From contig JAXBDG010000008.1 of assembly GCA_036320915.1 (NCBI GenBank), positions 2,666,001-2,730,000 on the forward strand: DNA of 64,000 nt, in the 5' to 3' direction. Position numbers and translations under genes: made by a program. Shown piece by piece: positions 10,901-24,500 of this stretch. The DNA is from Linnemannia elongata. Taxonomy: Eukaryota > Mortierellomycota > Mortierellomycetes > Mortierellales > Mortierellaceae. Below the pieces are notes generated by a model that searched no databases, was not told the DNA's origin, and was given only the letters and a program-made list of their open reading frames with translations. Within the stretch, counting starts at the first letter, position 1; each line of letters begins with the position of its first letter.

Positions 10901-13236
10901 GTCCTGGCGACGACATTGTCCAGGTTATCAAAATATCCTCCTAAATTAGCAAACTCTTCCGAGTTCGAAAACTTGACGTAAACGCCAAACTTCTTCATGA
11001 TCCGCTGGATATTCTTGCCACCAACACCAATGATCCGCTTGTGGTAGGTCTCGGGGACATAGAACGAGATCTCTGCAGGGAGCTCCTCCTGGAGAAGCGC
11101 AAGGGCTTCGACAGCCTTGACCGCGATAGTCGAGCTGAGATCGACATAAAAGTTGTACTCGTTACAGGGGTCAAACTTGATCTTGGCCCCGGTCGCCTTC
11201 ATGATCCGATTGATCTTGCCGTTCTTCTTGCCTGAAATAAACTCCCGGTGCTCGTTCGCCAGTTCAACCGAAAACTTGACCTCGTAGTGCAGTGTCTTGA
11301 TGAAATCAATGTCAGTCAGGAACTGAACTGCGATCCTTGTCTGGATCTCATTGCCGAAGATGTAGAATCCGTTGTTACGGAACTCAACCTCTGCTCCTGA
11401 TGCCTGCGAAACAAGTTTGGAGATATTGGCGATGGGTGAGAGAGCGTTGGTGGGGCTCAAAGGGATCGCGGTCAGGTTCTCTCGCACCGGTGACAACAAG
11501 TTGATTGATCCCGAGTGGAACTGCGACGACTATTGGCCAATGGATAGAGGGAGAAAACAACATGTCAGAGAAATTCCCTACTTCCGAATGTAGAAAGTAT
11601 TGATAAACCATTCCGAGGTGACTTACAAGTTGCATGACGGTGCGGATGGTGCGCTCAACGTTGACGCGAGATTCACCATAGACAAAGATGATAGGATGAC
11701 TGGCGCCAAGTGGTGGAAAGGCGATAAACGAGGCGTTGTCAATCATGATCGACCGCAACTTGTCGCGATGGCTCAACATCATCCAGTCGAGTTTTCGCGA
11801 GGCAATGTTGACTTGGCGAGTACAGGCGGGTGCAGCAGCCTGTACACGAGAATAGGTTCGTGAAAGCACATCCTTGACAATCTGAACCTTGGAAGGCTCA
11901 CCAGCGATGTAGACATCATTGTATCGAGGATCGACGGGGCTACCGCTCTTGTTAGTAGTTTGAGCAAAGGGCGAAGCCATATAGATGCTTGTTCTCGTCT
12001 TGGCCATCAACTCTTGCAGATCCTCTCGCTTGCGACCTCCTACCATATTTTGGTACTTTAGCTCGATCTGGACCTTCTCCTGAACTGATCCTGGTTGGAG
12101 AGAGTCGATGGCGACCAAGAGCAGTAGCCTCGCTGCCTCTGCATTTTCCCATGATCCTGACACGAGGAGCTCGACCATCTCCTGTCGTGCATGAGCGGCC
12201 ACAACGGACTTTGCCGAGGGGAGAGCATGGAACTGGCTGGATACAAGAGAGATGGTGGTGCGAGTGGTTGAGGAGATGAGGTCGACTTGAGACTTGAACT
12301 TTGGCAAGACTGTGAGGTAAGAGGAGAACGAGCTTGTGGTTTCAGTAGCGGCAGGTAGTGGTATAGAGTTTGGTGCGACCGAGGTCGAGGTCGATGCGGG
12401 TGTTAATTTGTTGGGGCTAGCAGGGAGCGAGGAGCCGTTTGCCGTTGGTGAGGTTGTTGCAGTGGTATCTTCAGTTTGTTGCTGCTGGGTATATGGGTTA
12501 ACGTCAGTTGTTGGTTGTTCCAGAGAGGACTCCAGCTGGTTTGATGCTGTTTCGTTGGGAGAGGACGATCCTGGATGTATGTATGGATCTGCGGTGATAG
12601 ATGCCTTGCTGATCTTGATCGACAGTCGTGGCTATATTGTTCGTTGATGAAGTGTGTGAATGAAACAGCTGATAACATGATAGCGAAGAAGATCACAAAT
12701 TGCATGATGATGACTGAAATTAAATGATGGATGGTGATGGACGATCCCGTCTACTCCTTCAGGAATGATAACTCATCTCTCTGTCTCTCCACATCCACAT
12801 ATTCGATAGTAACAACTGCTGCAAGTTGTATGTAATCCATTTCTCGTCCGATAACCACACCCCTCCCTCCTCCAACATATACACAAATACTCGCCCAACA
12901 GTTAACTCCCCGAACCCATCACTAAACAGAAACTCCCGCCAACCTGAGCAAGTACTCTTCTCCCTGAGGGGTTTTTCCCGCCCTTTCTCTTTTCTCTTCT
13001 GACCAGGCTGTTGGCTAATCACATTTTGCTTTGTGGCGTCCAAAGTAGTACGTTGTCATGACCCTCGAGTGGGGTGCAGGACAGGGTACGTTAGCGAAAT
13101 AGACCACGAGGCTCGAAATTTTTTTGTTGTAGAAAATGTATAAGATGAGAAGAGAAGAGAAACGACGTTGTCGAGTGAGATGTCATTGGCTCAAGAAGGC
13201 TGCTGCGGGTCAAATCGCCATGATTCCCGGTCGCCG

Positions 13237-13289
<53 letters not shown>

Positions 13290-14329
13290 GTGAATCGAGT
13301 CAAGTTGAGTCGAGTCCGGCACCCTCCATTTAGGTGTGTACACAAGTAAGAAAGTAAGAAGGGGGTTGATTGGCTGCAGGGTGTGTATGTATGTGTATGC
13401 AAAGTCCTTATCCAGATAGGGTACATAGTACCATCAATGCAAGAACGTAATGATGCCTCCTGTCTGGCTCCTTTGCTGCAGGAGAGAGAGATGAAGGGTT
13501 GATATCCTGTTTATGAATTCATGTCGGGCAAAAGAAAAAGTAACAGCTGTGCGGTGTTGGTGCATATCCGATCCATCCGCCCATGTCTATTTTCCAATCA
13601 TTCACACTTCAAGTTGTTGCTGTTTGTTGTGTGTGTAGACTGTGGAGAGAGCATTCTCCCCCCCTCCATTGCTTTTTTGTGTTTGTCGTCCATTTCCAGA
13701 TGGGGCCTTTGCTCCTTGCTCCTTTGCCCCCTTTACTCCCTGCTCCCCTGCTCCCTTGCTCTCTCTTCTTGCTCTCTGTCCCACTTCCCTTATCCCACCC
13801 AGCAACGTACCCCCCATGGTTTTTTGTGTGCTTTGCGTTATTATTGTTTGCTGTTTTGTGTTTCCTCCTACCCCTTCCTCTTGACACCCTTGGTAAACAA
13901 TCCCTTGTATCGGACATAAAAATAGAAACAAAAAAAACCGAAACGAGTGACAATGGAGTAATAACCAAAAACTTGAATGAAAAAAAGGATCCAGGGTACG
14001 TCCGTGTTTGCGATTCATCCTCATTGCATATGTCTTACCTTGAGAGGGTTGCTGCGCATGAAGGCGCCTCTGGCAGACATGACATTCTGATAAGCACCGG
14101 TTATGGTGACGTTATAAACAGACTGATGAGTCTCGATCGAAAGGCGTTTCTTTGCCTGCGTAGTGTTGATGGCAACATCGAGAATAGCCTGACAGTGGTG
14201 GGAATGACCAATGTCGAGACAGAGTTGTTGGAATGCTGTTGTCATGACTTCGTCAACGGGTCCTCCTGGTTGTGCTTGTGCCGGCGTTGGGCAGGGAAAG
14301 CATAGGGAGAGGATCGTGTTCTCTGCCAT
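7978..14329 (-). CDS. Multi-KH-domain RNA-binding protein (Bicaudal-C-like layout)
   Basis: Four exons: 14039-14329, 11627-12631, 10080-11529 and 7978-9989 (4,758 nt, 1,585 residues). Several KH-type modules are visible in the N-terminal half: around YNVTITGAYQNVMSARGAF, then LKYQNMVGGRKREDLQELMA followed by VYIAGEPSKVQIV, then ISGKKNGKINRIMKATGAKI, and the most canonical one near residue 600 with the GxxG loop in IIGVGGKNIQRIMKKFGVYV. An acidic run (six Asp, then SEEDD) lies near residue 840. The C-terminal 650 residues are Gln/Gly/Ser/His-rich and probably disordered. KH domains bind single-stranded RNA, so a role in mRNA localisation or translation is inferred. Intron 1 is 1,407 bp, exceptional here. 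The acceptor of exon 2 could alternatively lie 18 or 27 nt downstream. Confidence 0.88.
12632..14038 (-). other. 1,407-bp first intron of the KH gene
   Basis: Bounded by GTAAGA at the 5' end (14038 downwards) and ATATAG at the 3' end, phase 0 on both sides. It contains a run of 45 T (13244-13288 on the plus strand, so A in the sense direction) and pyrimidine-rich repeats of CTCCCTTGCT type near 13710-13770. No ORF inside looks coding. Confidence 0.7.
13244..13288. repeat. Homopolymer T run (45 nt)
   Basis: The longest uninterrupted homopolymer in the window, inside the long KH intron. Its length may be affected by sequencing or assembly error. Confidence 0.9.
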
Positions 14330-17300
14330 GGTTTTTTTTGTTGGTTGGTTGGCTGGTGTTGCCTTTTGTTACTGCTGCTTTGTCCTGCTGCCGATGGTGT
14401 TTAAGGAGGTCGGTCGAGTCGAAGGAGAGGGGTTTGATGTGTGGGATAAGGTGAGTGTGTGGTGGTGTTTGTTCGTTAAGAGGGAGTGAGGGTTGGGACG
14501 GGATCCAACTAGGAAAACAAAGACTTGTTTGCTGCTAGCTTATGCAATTGAAGTTGAGAGGGTAGAGTAATATAGGCTAGCGTTGTTGCGGCTGTTGGAT
14601 AACAACTTGGGTATGGGTGTGGTATGCGTGATTGTTGAATGGTGGTGGTGGCGCGGTGGACAGGAAAGGATCGACTGGACAAAACGGACGTGTTCAATGA
14701 GCTCAAGCTCTGTTTGTTGGATAGAATGGGCGATGGGGGTTGACAGAGATAGACAATAAAGTTGGGGTGTGGAGGGGGATCGTGCCAAAAGGGTTTAATA
14801 AAGAGACTGCAAAGTTGGGTCGATGGTATCAAAGAGAAGGAGGGGTATGGTGGTAAAAAGAGAGGACAGGTGGTAGGAGAAGAAAAGAAGATGAAGAAGA
14901 AGAAGAAGAAGAAAGAAGGAAAAAAAAGGTCGTTAGTGGGTAGGCAAGAAAGAAAAGAAGATGACCGTTATTGTTGAGTGGAAACGGAGGATTATGACTG
15001 GCAAGATACACAGGAAGAAAGACTAAAGGGGGGGCGTTGTACTGCTCTGCACTTCCTCTCTTTGAACAAGGGAGGGAAGAGGAGAAGACAGAGGTGTTTG
15101 AGGATCGGGGGGATCGGAGGAATAACAAAGCGTAAATCAAAGAGGAAGAAAAGAAACATACACCAGGCGACTACAGAAAAAGGGGCGGAAGAACAGGAGG
15201 GGGAGGAAGGGGAAGGAGAAGGAGAAGAAGGAAGGAAGAAGAGTAAGAACGGTAAAAAGGAAGGATGTGGAGAAATAGAGAACATTGAAAATAGGAAAAG
15301 GGACCAAGGACAGAAGGGATAATAACGATGATAGGAGGAGACAGGAATAATAATGGCACAATGGGGACAATCGAATAAAGTATCATGTAATGTAACGTAA
15401 TGTAATGTATATGACGATATGTATGTGCATGGTTGCTATGATGAGTGTCTACTAGAAGCAACAAGGATGCACAGGACATGGAGTGAAGAAGCATAGACAT
15501 AGACACTTTATCAATCCATAGGGATATTGGATTGTCGGGTTATCGGGTGATAGAGCATATATATATCTCTCTCTCTTCCCGGATGGTTGTCATTGGTTTG
15601 TGTGCATGTGCTGGTGGTGGTGGGTGGACCCTGCTGTTGTCACACCTTCATAAATGACGGGCAATACAATATTGATGGGGACAAAGGGATGGAAGAGGAC
15701 AATCAAAAAGGCAAGGAGATAAGGTATTGACGACGACATCTCAGGCCGATTGACTAGATGTAAGGACCTGGTTGGTTTATAACAATGGGAGAAGAAGGTG
15801 CAAAGGGATGCTGTCGATCGATGATGATGCAGAAAGGTGACAGAGAAAGCAGTAATCGCATGTTGTTACCTTGGGAATGTACCTGCCGTTTGAACAAGGG
15901 GTGAAAGGGTTGAAGGGATGATCAAGTGAAGGCTGTGCTAGTATATATATAAAGGGTATCGATCTACAGCTGCAGGGGATGAAAGAGGTATATATACAGG
16001 GGCGTTTGCATAGGAGACACGCCACGGAAGGGGGGAAAGGGCGACTGGAAAGGAGAAAAGCAGAGAGTCGACAAGAGGAAAATGGAAGGAGAAGGAAGAA
16101 GTAGAGGAAGGAAGAAAAAGAACCAGCCAACGCGTACAAAAGAAATGGACACTCTACTGACCTTACTGCGCGACAGGTGCTCTTCTCCCTTTACCGCTAA
16201 CTCAACAGCTGGTCAGGTTCGCAAGTTACCTAATGTACGAATATTCAAAGTTGTCCATAATGGGATTAGACAATCCAATTCAACGAACCATTTGACAAGA
16301 ACTAAAGGAACTCCATTCTGGAATGAAGGACTTCTTATGCCAACGATGATGATTGCTTTATTCCTCTTTGCCCTAATTCCTTTAAGGGATTCAACCATAA
16401 TAATGCACATCTACATATACATACACACAGCAGCACATACATGAAGAGCAACGGACAACGAATGCAACAACAACAATAACGGCCGGTTCGGTTAGATCGG
16501 CCTTTGCGCCATGTGGCATACACTTGGCCTGAACAAAGCTACCTCTCTTTTCTCTCACTCACTCTTTCCTTTCTCGCCGTTTGGGAGCCCATTTTCCTAT
16601 GTGTACACATCGTCCATACTTTCTTACACATACCATTGTCAACGTCAAGACTATCGGGACCCTCTCTTTTCCTTAGTTCCTTTACGCCAACATTCATTTG
16701 TATAAACATACGTCGGCCTATTGGCGGCAAGAACAACAGGTCAGCCTTTCACCCCCTTTGGGCAGACACCCAGTCGTATTCAACTGCATAGAAAGGATAA
16801 TCTTGGACTCTGATTGGCTGATCATATCCTCGCCTCCCTTTTACTTGTTTGTTCTTCATCCCCGATGCAGTCCATCATCATAAGTCACCATACTACTGCA
16901 CCAAATGAACGAGCGAACCGGAGATGTTCCCACCACAAACAAACCGCAACTTTCACTCTTCTTCTCTCTTTGTCTGGCTGTCAATCTCAGTCCGGACCCA
17001 TACACATTCAATTGGCTGCATATGGAAGCACGCTAGCGCCAGAATTAGTGGGCACAACGGCAAACTTGAAGATCTTCCGGACAGGTGGACAAAGTGGTAT
17101 TCGTTGAGGGATAATATTTTCCGTCCCAATCCACTTTTCTGGTCAGGTTTGTTTACCATACTGGAGTATAAGAGGTTAGTTGTTTGTTTTTTGTTTGTTT
17201 GTTTTGTTCCTTACCCCTAACCTTGAACAGGGAGCAGCAAAAAAAGTATACGTTCAAAATCGCTTTTGCCCGATATTAGTTAGATTGCACACATCCACAT

Positions 17301-18688
17301 CCATTTCAAGTGCACCAACGCATTTTCCCCACAATGCAGGCTATGCCTCAATCGTATCGTATTCCTATGCCTTATTCAAAGAAGGGTGCTTCTATGCATC
17401 CAACGTGAACATTTTGCACAATGTAAATAGCGTCTTGGTTCCACATCTATTTACTCCCCTGAAAAGAGATGGTCAGATCAGACAGAAAAATTTCAGTGAT
17501 ATCGAATCTATCGGGAATGAGAGGATCCGAACCTTTCATTTCTTTGGGTGCAATCCCTATTCTTTACCTCATTGGACCACAATCTCTATCAGGTTTTTTT
17601 TTTTCTTTTTTTCCTACTCTGCTTATCAACAAACGTGCTCTTTTGTTTTTTTTTGACATACTCAGGGTCGCACAAGTCTTGTTGTTGGACAATTTACTCC
17701 TAAAACGAAGCGCTCTCGTCTCTTACTTGTGTACTTCCTTCTGTCATCGTCGTCATTGCTGGACTCATGAAATCCAATAGACCACACAGAAAAAATAACA
17801 CAAAAAAACTTTATTCTTCTAGACGCACGATTACGATTGCTTGTTTTTATACTTGTCCTCTTAATAAACACAAGTGCTAGGGGTAAACTGTGGCGATAAT
17901 GAAGAGCGTAGGAAAAAAATGATCAAGTTACCCACGCCCACCTCTCGTCATTCCATAGTATTCTGTTTGTTTACGCCCTACATACGTCGACTTTTTTTTT
18001 TCTCACGATGCTGCTGCGATGCGATGTTATGATGACAAGCAGAGGAGGTGAGCCCAGACCCCCAAGTCGACTTTCTCTCACCTCCTCTCTTCTCACTCGT
18101 TACATCGTCGTCCACTGCAGGTCGGACAACAAAGCAAAATAGGCCAGAAATTCCTCGGCACAAAAGAAAAAAAATAGCAATTGGATGTCTGATGACATCG
18201 CACTCACAATAGCGGACAAGCAATGTACAGCCAACCAACGACACAACATTGGACGATAGGTTGGAAGGATAACGGGTATATAGATGGGATTACAAGAAAG
18301 TGTGGAGTGACAAGTGTTTTTGGCTGTCTTTATCGAAAACTTCCATCTACTTTTTTTTATTTTCATTCCCCTACAAGCTAGAACCATAGAGAACCTTGCC
18401 AGGATATTCACGCCCAGCAAATTGAGGTGCCATCTATCGCCTTTTAGTAGAAGAAAGTGAAGTAGCGTGGTGGACAAGACTATGGAGGGAGTTCTCCCGA
18501 CCGGGTGGGAATTCTCCGACACCTTGATATTAGTTTTGATTGGTTGTGTAGCAAATGTCCGAAAGAGGCAAGAGATGGATGGGTGGAATGGGGGGGTGGT
18601 TTGATTAAAGAGGAGGGAAGAGGAACCGTCATGGCAGTTCATCGTCTTGGCGGATGGACTACCGTAGCCAATGACGACGATTTATAAG

Positions 18689-18710
18689 TTTTTTTTTTTT
18701 TTTTTTTTTT
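18689..18710. repeat. Homopolymer T run (22 nt)
   Basis: T run upstream of the peptide-transporter promoter. Confidence 0.9.
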
Positions 18711-18986
18711 AGTTTTTTTTCTACTTCGATCAATCCAAGGCAGGATCCAGAATAACTCTGCTATATAGATCGAATTGAAGAATTGAATATAAAGAAACAG
18801 ACGTACAGTACTAAAGAAAAACGTTTTTCCATGACCCTGACCCCTGATTCTCCTTATTTCATCTTATTTTCTGCCAGATTGCCTTCTAGCCCTTTGTATA
18901 ATCTACAGGCACCAACGGGCCATCCGGCTGTCATCCCGAGCATCTTCATAGCCAAGGGGGATCTTTGTAATCGAATTGATAATCGA

Positions 18987-18994
18987 TATAAAAG
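18987..18994 (+). promoter_or_regulatory. Probable TATA box of the peptide-transporter gene
   Basis: TATAAAAG preceded by CGA and followed by GAGCG, on the coding strand 341 nt upstream of the ATG and followed by a pyrimidine-rich leader. Position and sequence fit a fungal TATA element. The transcript start is not visible. Confidence 0.4.
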
Positions 18995-19334
18995 GAGCGA
19001 CATCCCCTTCTATTTCTTTCTTCGTCTTTAACTCCACCCTCCCCTCCGTCCGTCCTTTCCCTTCCTTTTCCTCTTTGTTCTCCCTCTCCCTTCTCGTCGC
19101 TCATTCCCCTCATTCTCTTTCGTTCTTCCCTCTCCTCCTTCGCCGCTCATATACCACGCCTTAGATACCTGGCCCCTCTTTTACATTTTCCCATCAACAA
19201 TCACAAGAGACCACATCGATAATTTACACTTACACCGCACCTACCCTTCCCATCAAAACCATAACTCAGTTACTGTGCAACCACAGCAAACCCTTTCCGA
19301 TTACTCCCTACCCCGTCCTTTCCTCCCTTCCACA

Positions 19335-19694
19335 ATGAAATCCGAATACACCGACTCCCCCTCTGCCGATATGGCAATCACCTCCAAAGAATCCCACCCT
19401 TCCTCCCTGGAAGAAATGTCCGAGGACTTCGACCACTCCCACAACGGCCGGGAACCAACCCCCGAAGAATCCGCAACCCTCCGCCGCGTTGCCGATCACA
19501 TCCCCGCCTCTGCTTGGCTCGTCGTAGTCGTCGAGTTTTGTGAACGTTTTACGTACTACGGTCTCTCGGGTCCCTTCCAGAACTATATCCAGTATCCCTA
19601 CACGGATGTGAGAGGTGCCGATCACCCTGGTGCCATTGGCAAGGGGCAGCAGACTGCTACTGCTTTGAACTATTTCTTCCAGTGTAAGCTCTAC

Positions 19695-19732
<38 letters not shown>

Positions 19733-21196
19733 GGTTAGGCTGGTCGATGCATTCATCGCTCTTCCTGCGTAACAAGCAACAGTTGACTAACAATGTCCTC
19801 CCCACCTTCTTCTTTCTTTCCAACAGTCTTCTGCTATGTTACCCCAATCTTGGGAGCGATCGTCGCCGACCAATACCTGGGCAAATACAAAACCATCTGT
19901 GTCTTCTGCGGGATCTACATGATCGGTGTCCTCGTCCTCGTCCTCACCTCCATCCCCGCCGCCATCCTTGCCAACGCCGCCCTCCCTGGTCTCGTCATCG
20001 CCATGATCATTATCGGACTTGGAACTGGTGGAATCAAATCTAACGTCTCGCCCATGGTCGCAGAGCAGTACCAAGGGACCAAACAGACTGTCAAGACCTT
20101 GGAGTCTGGAGAGAAGGTCATTGTCTGTCCCGATGTCACGGTCCAGTCGATCTTTAACTGGTTTTATTGGTCTATTAACCTGGGCTCCTTGTCGGCGATT
20201 ATTACGACGAATGCTGAGAAGTATTACGCCTTCTGGTTGGCGTACTTGATCCCTTTAATCATGTTCAACGGCGCCGTGTTGGCGTTGTGGTTTGGAAAGG
20301 ACAAGGTCGTCAAGACTGAGCCCCGTGGATCCGTCCTCATCGAATCCTTCCGCGTCTTCTCCATCGCCCTCCGCAACGGCCGCAACCTCGACGCTGCCAA
20401 ACCCTCTGTTATTCAAACGCGCGACCCCTCCGAGGAAGCTACCCGTGGTATCACTTGGGACGACATTTTTATTGACGAGCTCCGGTTAACCCTCAAGGCC
20501 TGCTCCGTCTTCTTGTTCTTCCCTCTCTACTGGGTGATCTACAACCAAATCACTACCAACTTGACCTCCCAGGCCGGAACTATGCTCCTCTACGGAATCC
20601 CCAACGACGTTGTCAACAACATCGATCCTATCGTCTTGATCATCTTCATCCCTATTTTCGACAAGATTATCTACCCTGGTTTCCGTCGGATGGGCTGGGA
20701 ACTCAAGCCCGTCGTCCGCATCTCCCTCGGCTTCTTCTTCTGCGCCCTCGCCATGGCCTGGACAGCCATCGTCCAACACAAGATCTACATTACCGGTCCC
20801 AACTACGAATGTACCCTCTGCGACGAGAACCAAACCCCCAACAACGTCTCCATTGCCTGGCAGATCCTCTCTTACTTCTTCATCGCCATCTCTGAGATCT
20901 TTGCCTCCATCACCGGTCTCGAATTCGCCTTCACAAACGCCCCCGCTACCATGAAATCCGTCGTGATGGCAATGTTCTTGTTTACCAACTGTGTTGGTGC
21001 ATTACTTGGGTTTGCATTCTTGCCCTTGGCCAAAGACCCATTGTTGTTGTACATGTATTCGGCTTTGGGTGTTGCAGCCTTGATTATTAGCGTGGTGATT
21101 TATTGGTTGTTTAGAGATTACGATCAGACGATGAAGGTTGATAAGGCGGCTCTGCAGGCAAAGTATAACCTGCGCGTTGACACCCTTGAGCACTAG
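19335..21196 (+). CDS. PTR2: POT/PTR2-family proton-coupled di/tripeptide transporter
   Basis: Two exons, 19335-19683 and 19827-21196 (1,719 nt, 572 residues). The ExxERF motif (EFCERFTYYG), the GTGGIKSNVSP signature and FYWSINLGSLSA mark the proton-dependent oligopeptide transporter family, which imports di- and tripeptides across the plasma membrane with protons. About twelve hydrophobic helices can be counted. A hydrophilic N-terminus of about 55 residues rich in Ser/Glu precedes helix 1, as in yeast Ptr2. The intron carries a T32 run. The ATG at 19335 is chosen because the upstream in-frame codons begin only with GTG. Cys-containing loop YECTLCDENQTPN lies between late helices. Confidence 0.95.
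19696..19727. repeat. Homopolymer T run (32 nt) in intron
   Basis: Lies 12 nt after the splice donor of the transporter gene's only intron, in the sense direction. Confidence 0.92.
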
Positions 21197-21518
21197 ATTA
21201 CTCCTTCCTTTCCCCCATTTCATCCTTTGTTTTTCGTGTTCTCTCTTAATTATTTCAACTTGTAATAAAACCAAAAGTGTACATATACCTTACATCAACA
21301 AAGTCCCGCGCTCTGCGTGCCAATGAAGGTGGTGTTCTTATGCTTTGGATATGTTTGTGATCTACAAACTACGTTATGTGAACAAAAAAAAAAAATGAAT
21401 GGAATGGGGGGTGTGCCTTTTATCTGTATGTAAAAAAAAAAAAGAAAAAAAGAAGAAAAGGATGTGTATGTGTAAAAAGTAGAAACAAGGGTTGAAGGGA
21501 AGAAGGGAAGGAGAACTC
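21197..21518. other. Convergent spacer
   Basis: 322 bp between tail-to-tail genes. AATAAAA at about 21263 could serve the transporter's polyadenylation. Two short A-rich tracts follow. No gene seen. Confidence 0.5.
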
Positions 21519-24500
21519 TTAACGGCCACCAGCGAACCCTAAGCCGCCAGCAAACCGGAGGTCAACCGTCTCAAACACTTGCTCCCGTTTCTTCTTAATA
21601 TGCGCCTCATAAAACCGATTTGCACAATCCACCTGCGCCTGAGAATGGGCAAACGTAACTGCCTTGCCCTTTGTCCGCATTCCCAACGCGTCGACTTGCC
21701 CAACGTCCTGCAAGATCTTCAATGCCACCTTCTCCCGTCTCGGTTGACCCGCCGAGCCCGTCCACATCTTCAACAGGTCCCTCGTCTTTGTTCGGAGGTT
21801 GACAAACTTGTCAGTCGCCCGACCGGTCATGGTCATACAGGCCTCGACCGCCTTCTCGAGCGACTCCGGTTCTGAAGCCAGGATATCGATGGAGAGGATA
21901 TGCTTTGTCGCCTCGAAATGCAAGTACTTGGCAGCCAGCGCCAGGACATTGCCATCTCGAGGAGCGGCACGAGTAGTGTCAGCGCCCTTGGGGACCATCT
22001 TCTTCAAAATCTCGGCCACATCCTCAGAGGAAATCCTCGGGTTCCGCATCAACAGGTGCAAAGGCGTATGCCCCTGTACATCCAACCCGTTGATATCCAT
22101 CTCAACCGGTGAAACATGCTTCAACAAGATATCCATCGCCTCCATCAGATGCGCCGACCCGTTCTCATTCTTGAAGGGGATATACCGATCCACCAGAACG
22201 TGAAGTCCATTCTGGTTCGACCGCCTACACAACAAAGACAAGTCCACATCTTGTTCCATCAACTCCTTGAAAATCGGCAAGGACGACGGCAAGAAATGGC
22301 CAAGACAGGTGAGGATGGGGGTGATCTCGCATTCGAGCGAGAAGGTAGGGACGATGGCGTATCCATTGAGATCGTGACCAGACAGAATGTACCATTCTGT
22401 CATGTCCGCGTTCGAGACACTGATGGCTTCATGAAGTGTTGTGGGCCGTTGGCGAGGTTGGTAGCCTGGGAGGGGGGAGAGTGATCGGACGCTGTTGGAA
22501 CGCGTTGGGGTGTTGTGTGAGCTCACGGACTCGTTATCCACACTGTCCGATACTAGATAATAGATATGTAAAAGAAATGCAGGTACAATTAATTATTAAT
22601 GGTCATGCTACACTTCCTCAAGTACCTCAGAAATGTAGACCTCGTCGATGCGCAAAACAGACAAACAAACAAACAAACAAGTAAGAAAAACTTACGGACG
22701 GAAGAGACATGCATGTTCATCTCATCATCAGGCAGCATAAGCATATCCATAGGCTCAACAACAACAAGCATCTGCAACGTCTCCTCGACAACCTCTAATG
22801 GCGGTCTGGACTCTGCTTCCGAATCCCAACACATCTTGAACAACTGCTCATAGATCTCAGGCGTGCCGGGTACAGTTTCCTCCCTCAAGCCCTTCTGAAT
22901 CGCCGACGACAGCTGCTCAATATTCTTGTTCAGTCGTGGACCTGCCTCAGCACGGGCAATAATCTCTTCAAACGGCAACCTGCCCGATGATAACTCCCAC
23001 AACAAGATCCCCAACGAGAACACCTCCCAATCCGGCGAATATGCAACATTCGAAGTCGGTCCACCAGCCGCAGCAGTGGCCGCCGCAATCGCTGCCAGCT
23101 TCTCGGGCGCGGTATAAACCACAAGTGCAGCATTCGATGGCTGCGCTGTCATCTGACAAGGTGCACTTGCAATCATCCCTCTCTCTCTACCAAATCCCGT
23201 CAATACTGCAACACCCTCAGCATCGACAAGAACACTACCCGAATGCAGCGTACAGGGGATTCCCTGTGTGGTAAGGAACCTCAACCCTTGCGCCATATCC
23301 AACGCCAACTTGTACCGCTCTGGCCAATGGATCGAATCGAAATGGTGGTCCAGGAACTGGCGCAGGGAGCCGTAGCTGGGTTGTTGGAGGAGGAGGGCGG
23401 GCATTTGACCGTGGGTCAGAGTGGCGTTGGGGAGGTACCCATACAACTGGATGATATTTCTGCACTTTCGTAGCCTATGCAATGCTTGGATCTAGACCAT
23501 GGAAGGAAGATAGATAGGAGAAAGAAATGGGCAGAGGGGGGTATGTGAGTGAACCGTACTTGAGGAGGGTACCAAGTAAATAGCGCCATTTGAACGTTCT
23601 GTTCGCCACTAGCAGCCCCTGAGTTATCGCGTGTCGACTGGCATGATACCGTGCATAAGAAGGAAAATAGGAAAATAAAAAAAAAAATATGGATGATGAG
23701 AGGAAAGAGAGCAGAGAAGAGGAGTATGGATATGAGGTGGGATAGAAGGAGGAAAATGGCAAGGAAGTGATAGTGGTGAGGGTTTAAGGATAACGAAAAA
23801 TGAGAGCACACTACACACACACCAAACAAAAGTAAGCTAACGATATTCATGGTTGCACAAAAGAAAAGGTAAACAAACAAACAAACAAATGAAAAACAGG
23901 AACGAGCGAACTCTCGCGCGTGCCCAGGCCAGCCAGTCAACCAGCCATTGACGCCCAAGAGCGATAACAAAAACGGGTAAAAATGGGGAGGATGTCCTTA
24001 TGTAGGGATAGAAGGTACAAAATGGTGGATTGAGAGGAAGGGGACATTTGTGTGGGGCTCCTCTTTTCGGATTGTTGAGGATGTATAAAGGCGACTTTGT
24101 AATGGCATGAGCATGAACCGAGCACGTCTAAACGAACAACGACGACAACAGAAAACAACAACGAAAAGGCGGCGACAAATGCATGATATTATTGTCATTG
24201 ATAGAATGTCAGTGGAATGATGAATGCTCAATGGGTCTTCCTATTATGGCCCACTTTCTGTATGCCATTCAAAACAATCATGCGCAAGCCATTCCAAAGC
24301 ACCTCTACTCCAAAAGACTTTAACCCTAGAACAAGACTAGTACAGCCTTATGAACAAAAACTGAGGGAAGAGAAAATAGGTCCAAGCCCAATTCGCCTTA
24401 AATCATTCACTCATCGGTGATGATGATAGACAATCTCCCCTTCCACCGATGCAGCCCAATGAAAGAAATAAATAAAAAAAATTCCCTAGGCGCTAAAGGG

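Larger units (their letters stand above)
14330..19334. other. 5-kb gene-poor intergenic region
   Basis: Between the divergent KH and peptide-transporter genes. From 14880 to 15320 the plus strand is almost pure purine (GAAGAA, GGAGAAGG). Elsewhere there are AT steps (atatatatat near 15558), a T22 run at 18689-18710 and pyrimidine-rich sequence from 19040 to 19130. Six-frame reading gives only low-complexity ORFs with no family resemblance. The 3' end must hold the transporter promoter. Confidence 0.6.

Noticed and set aside
17180..17656. 158-codon plus-strand open frame
   Set aside because: T-rich composition (Phe/Ser/Leu), no family resemblance, no splice or start context.
23560..23637. Extra 78-nt exon in the pseudokinase gene
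   Set aside because: It would insert 26 residues into helix C, whereas skipping it joins the helix perfectly.
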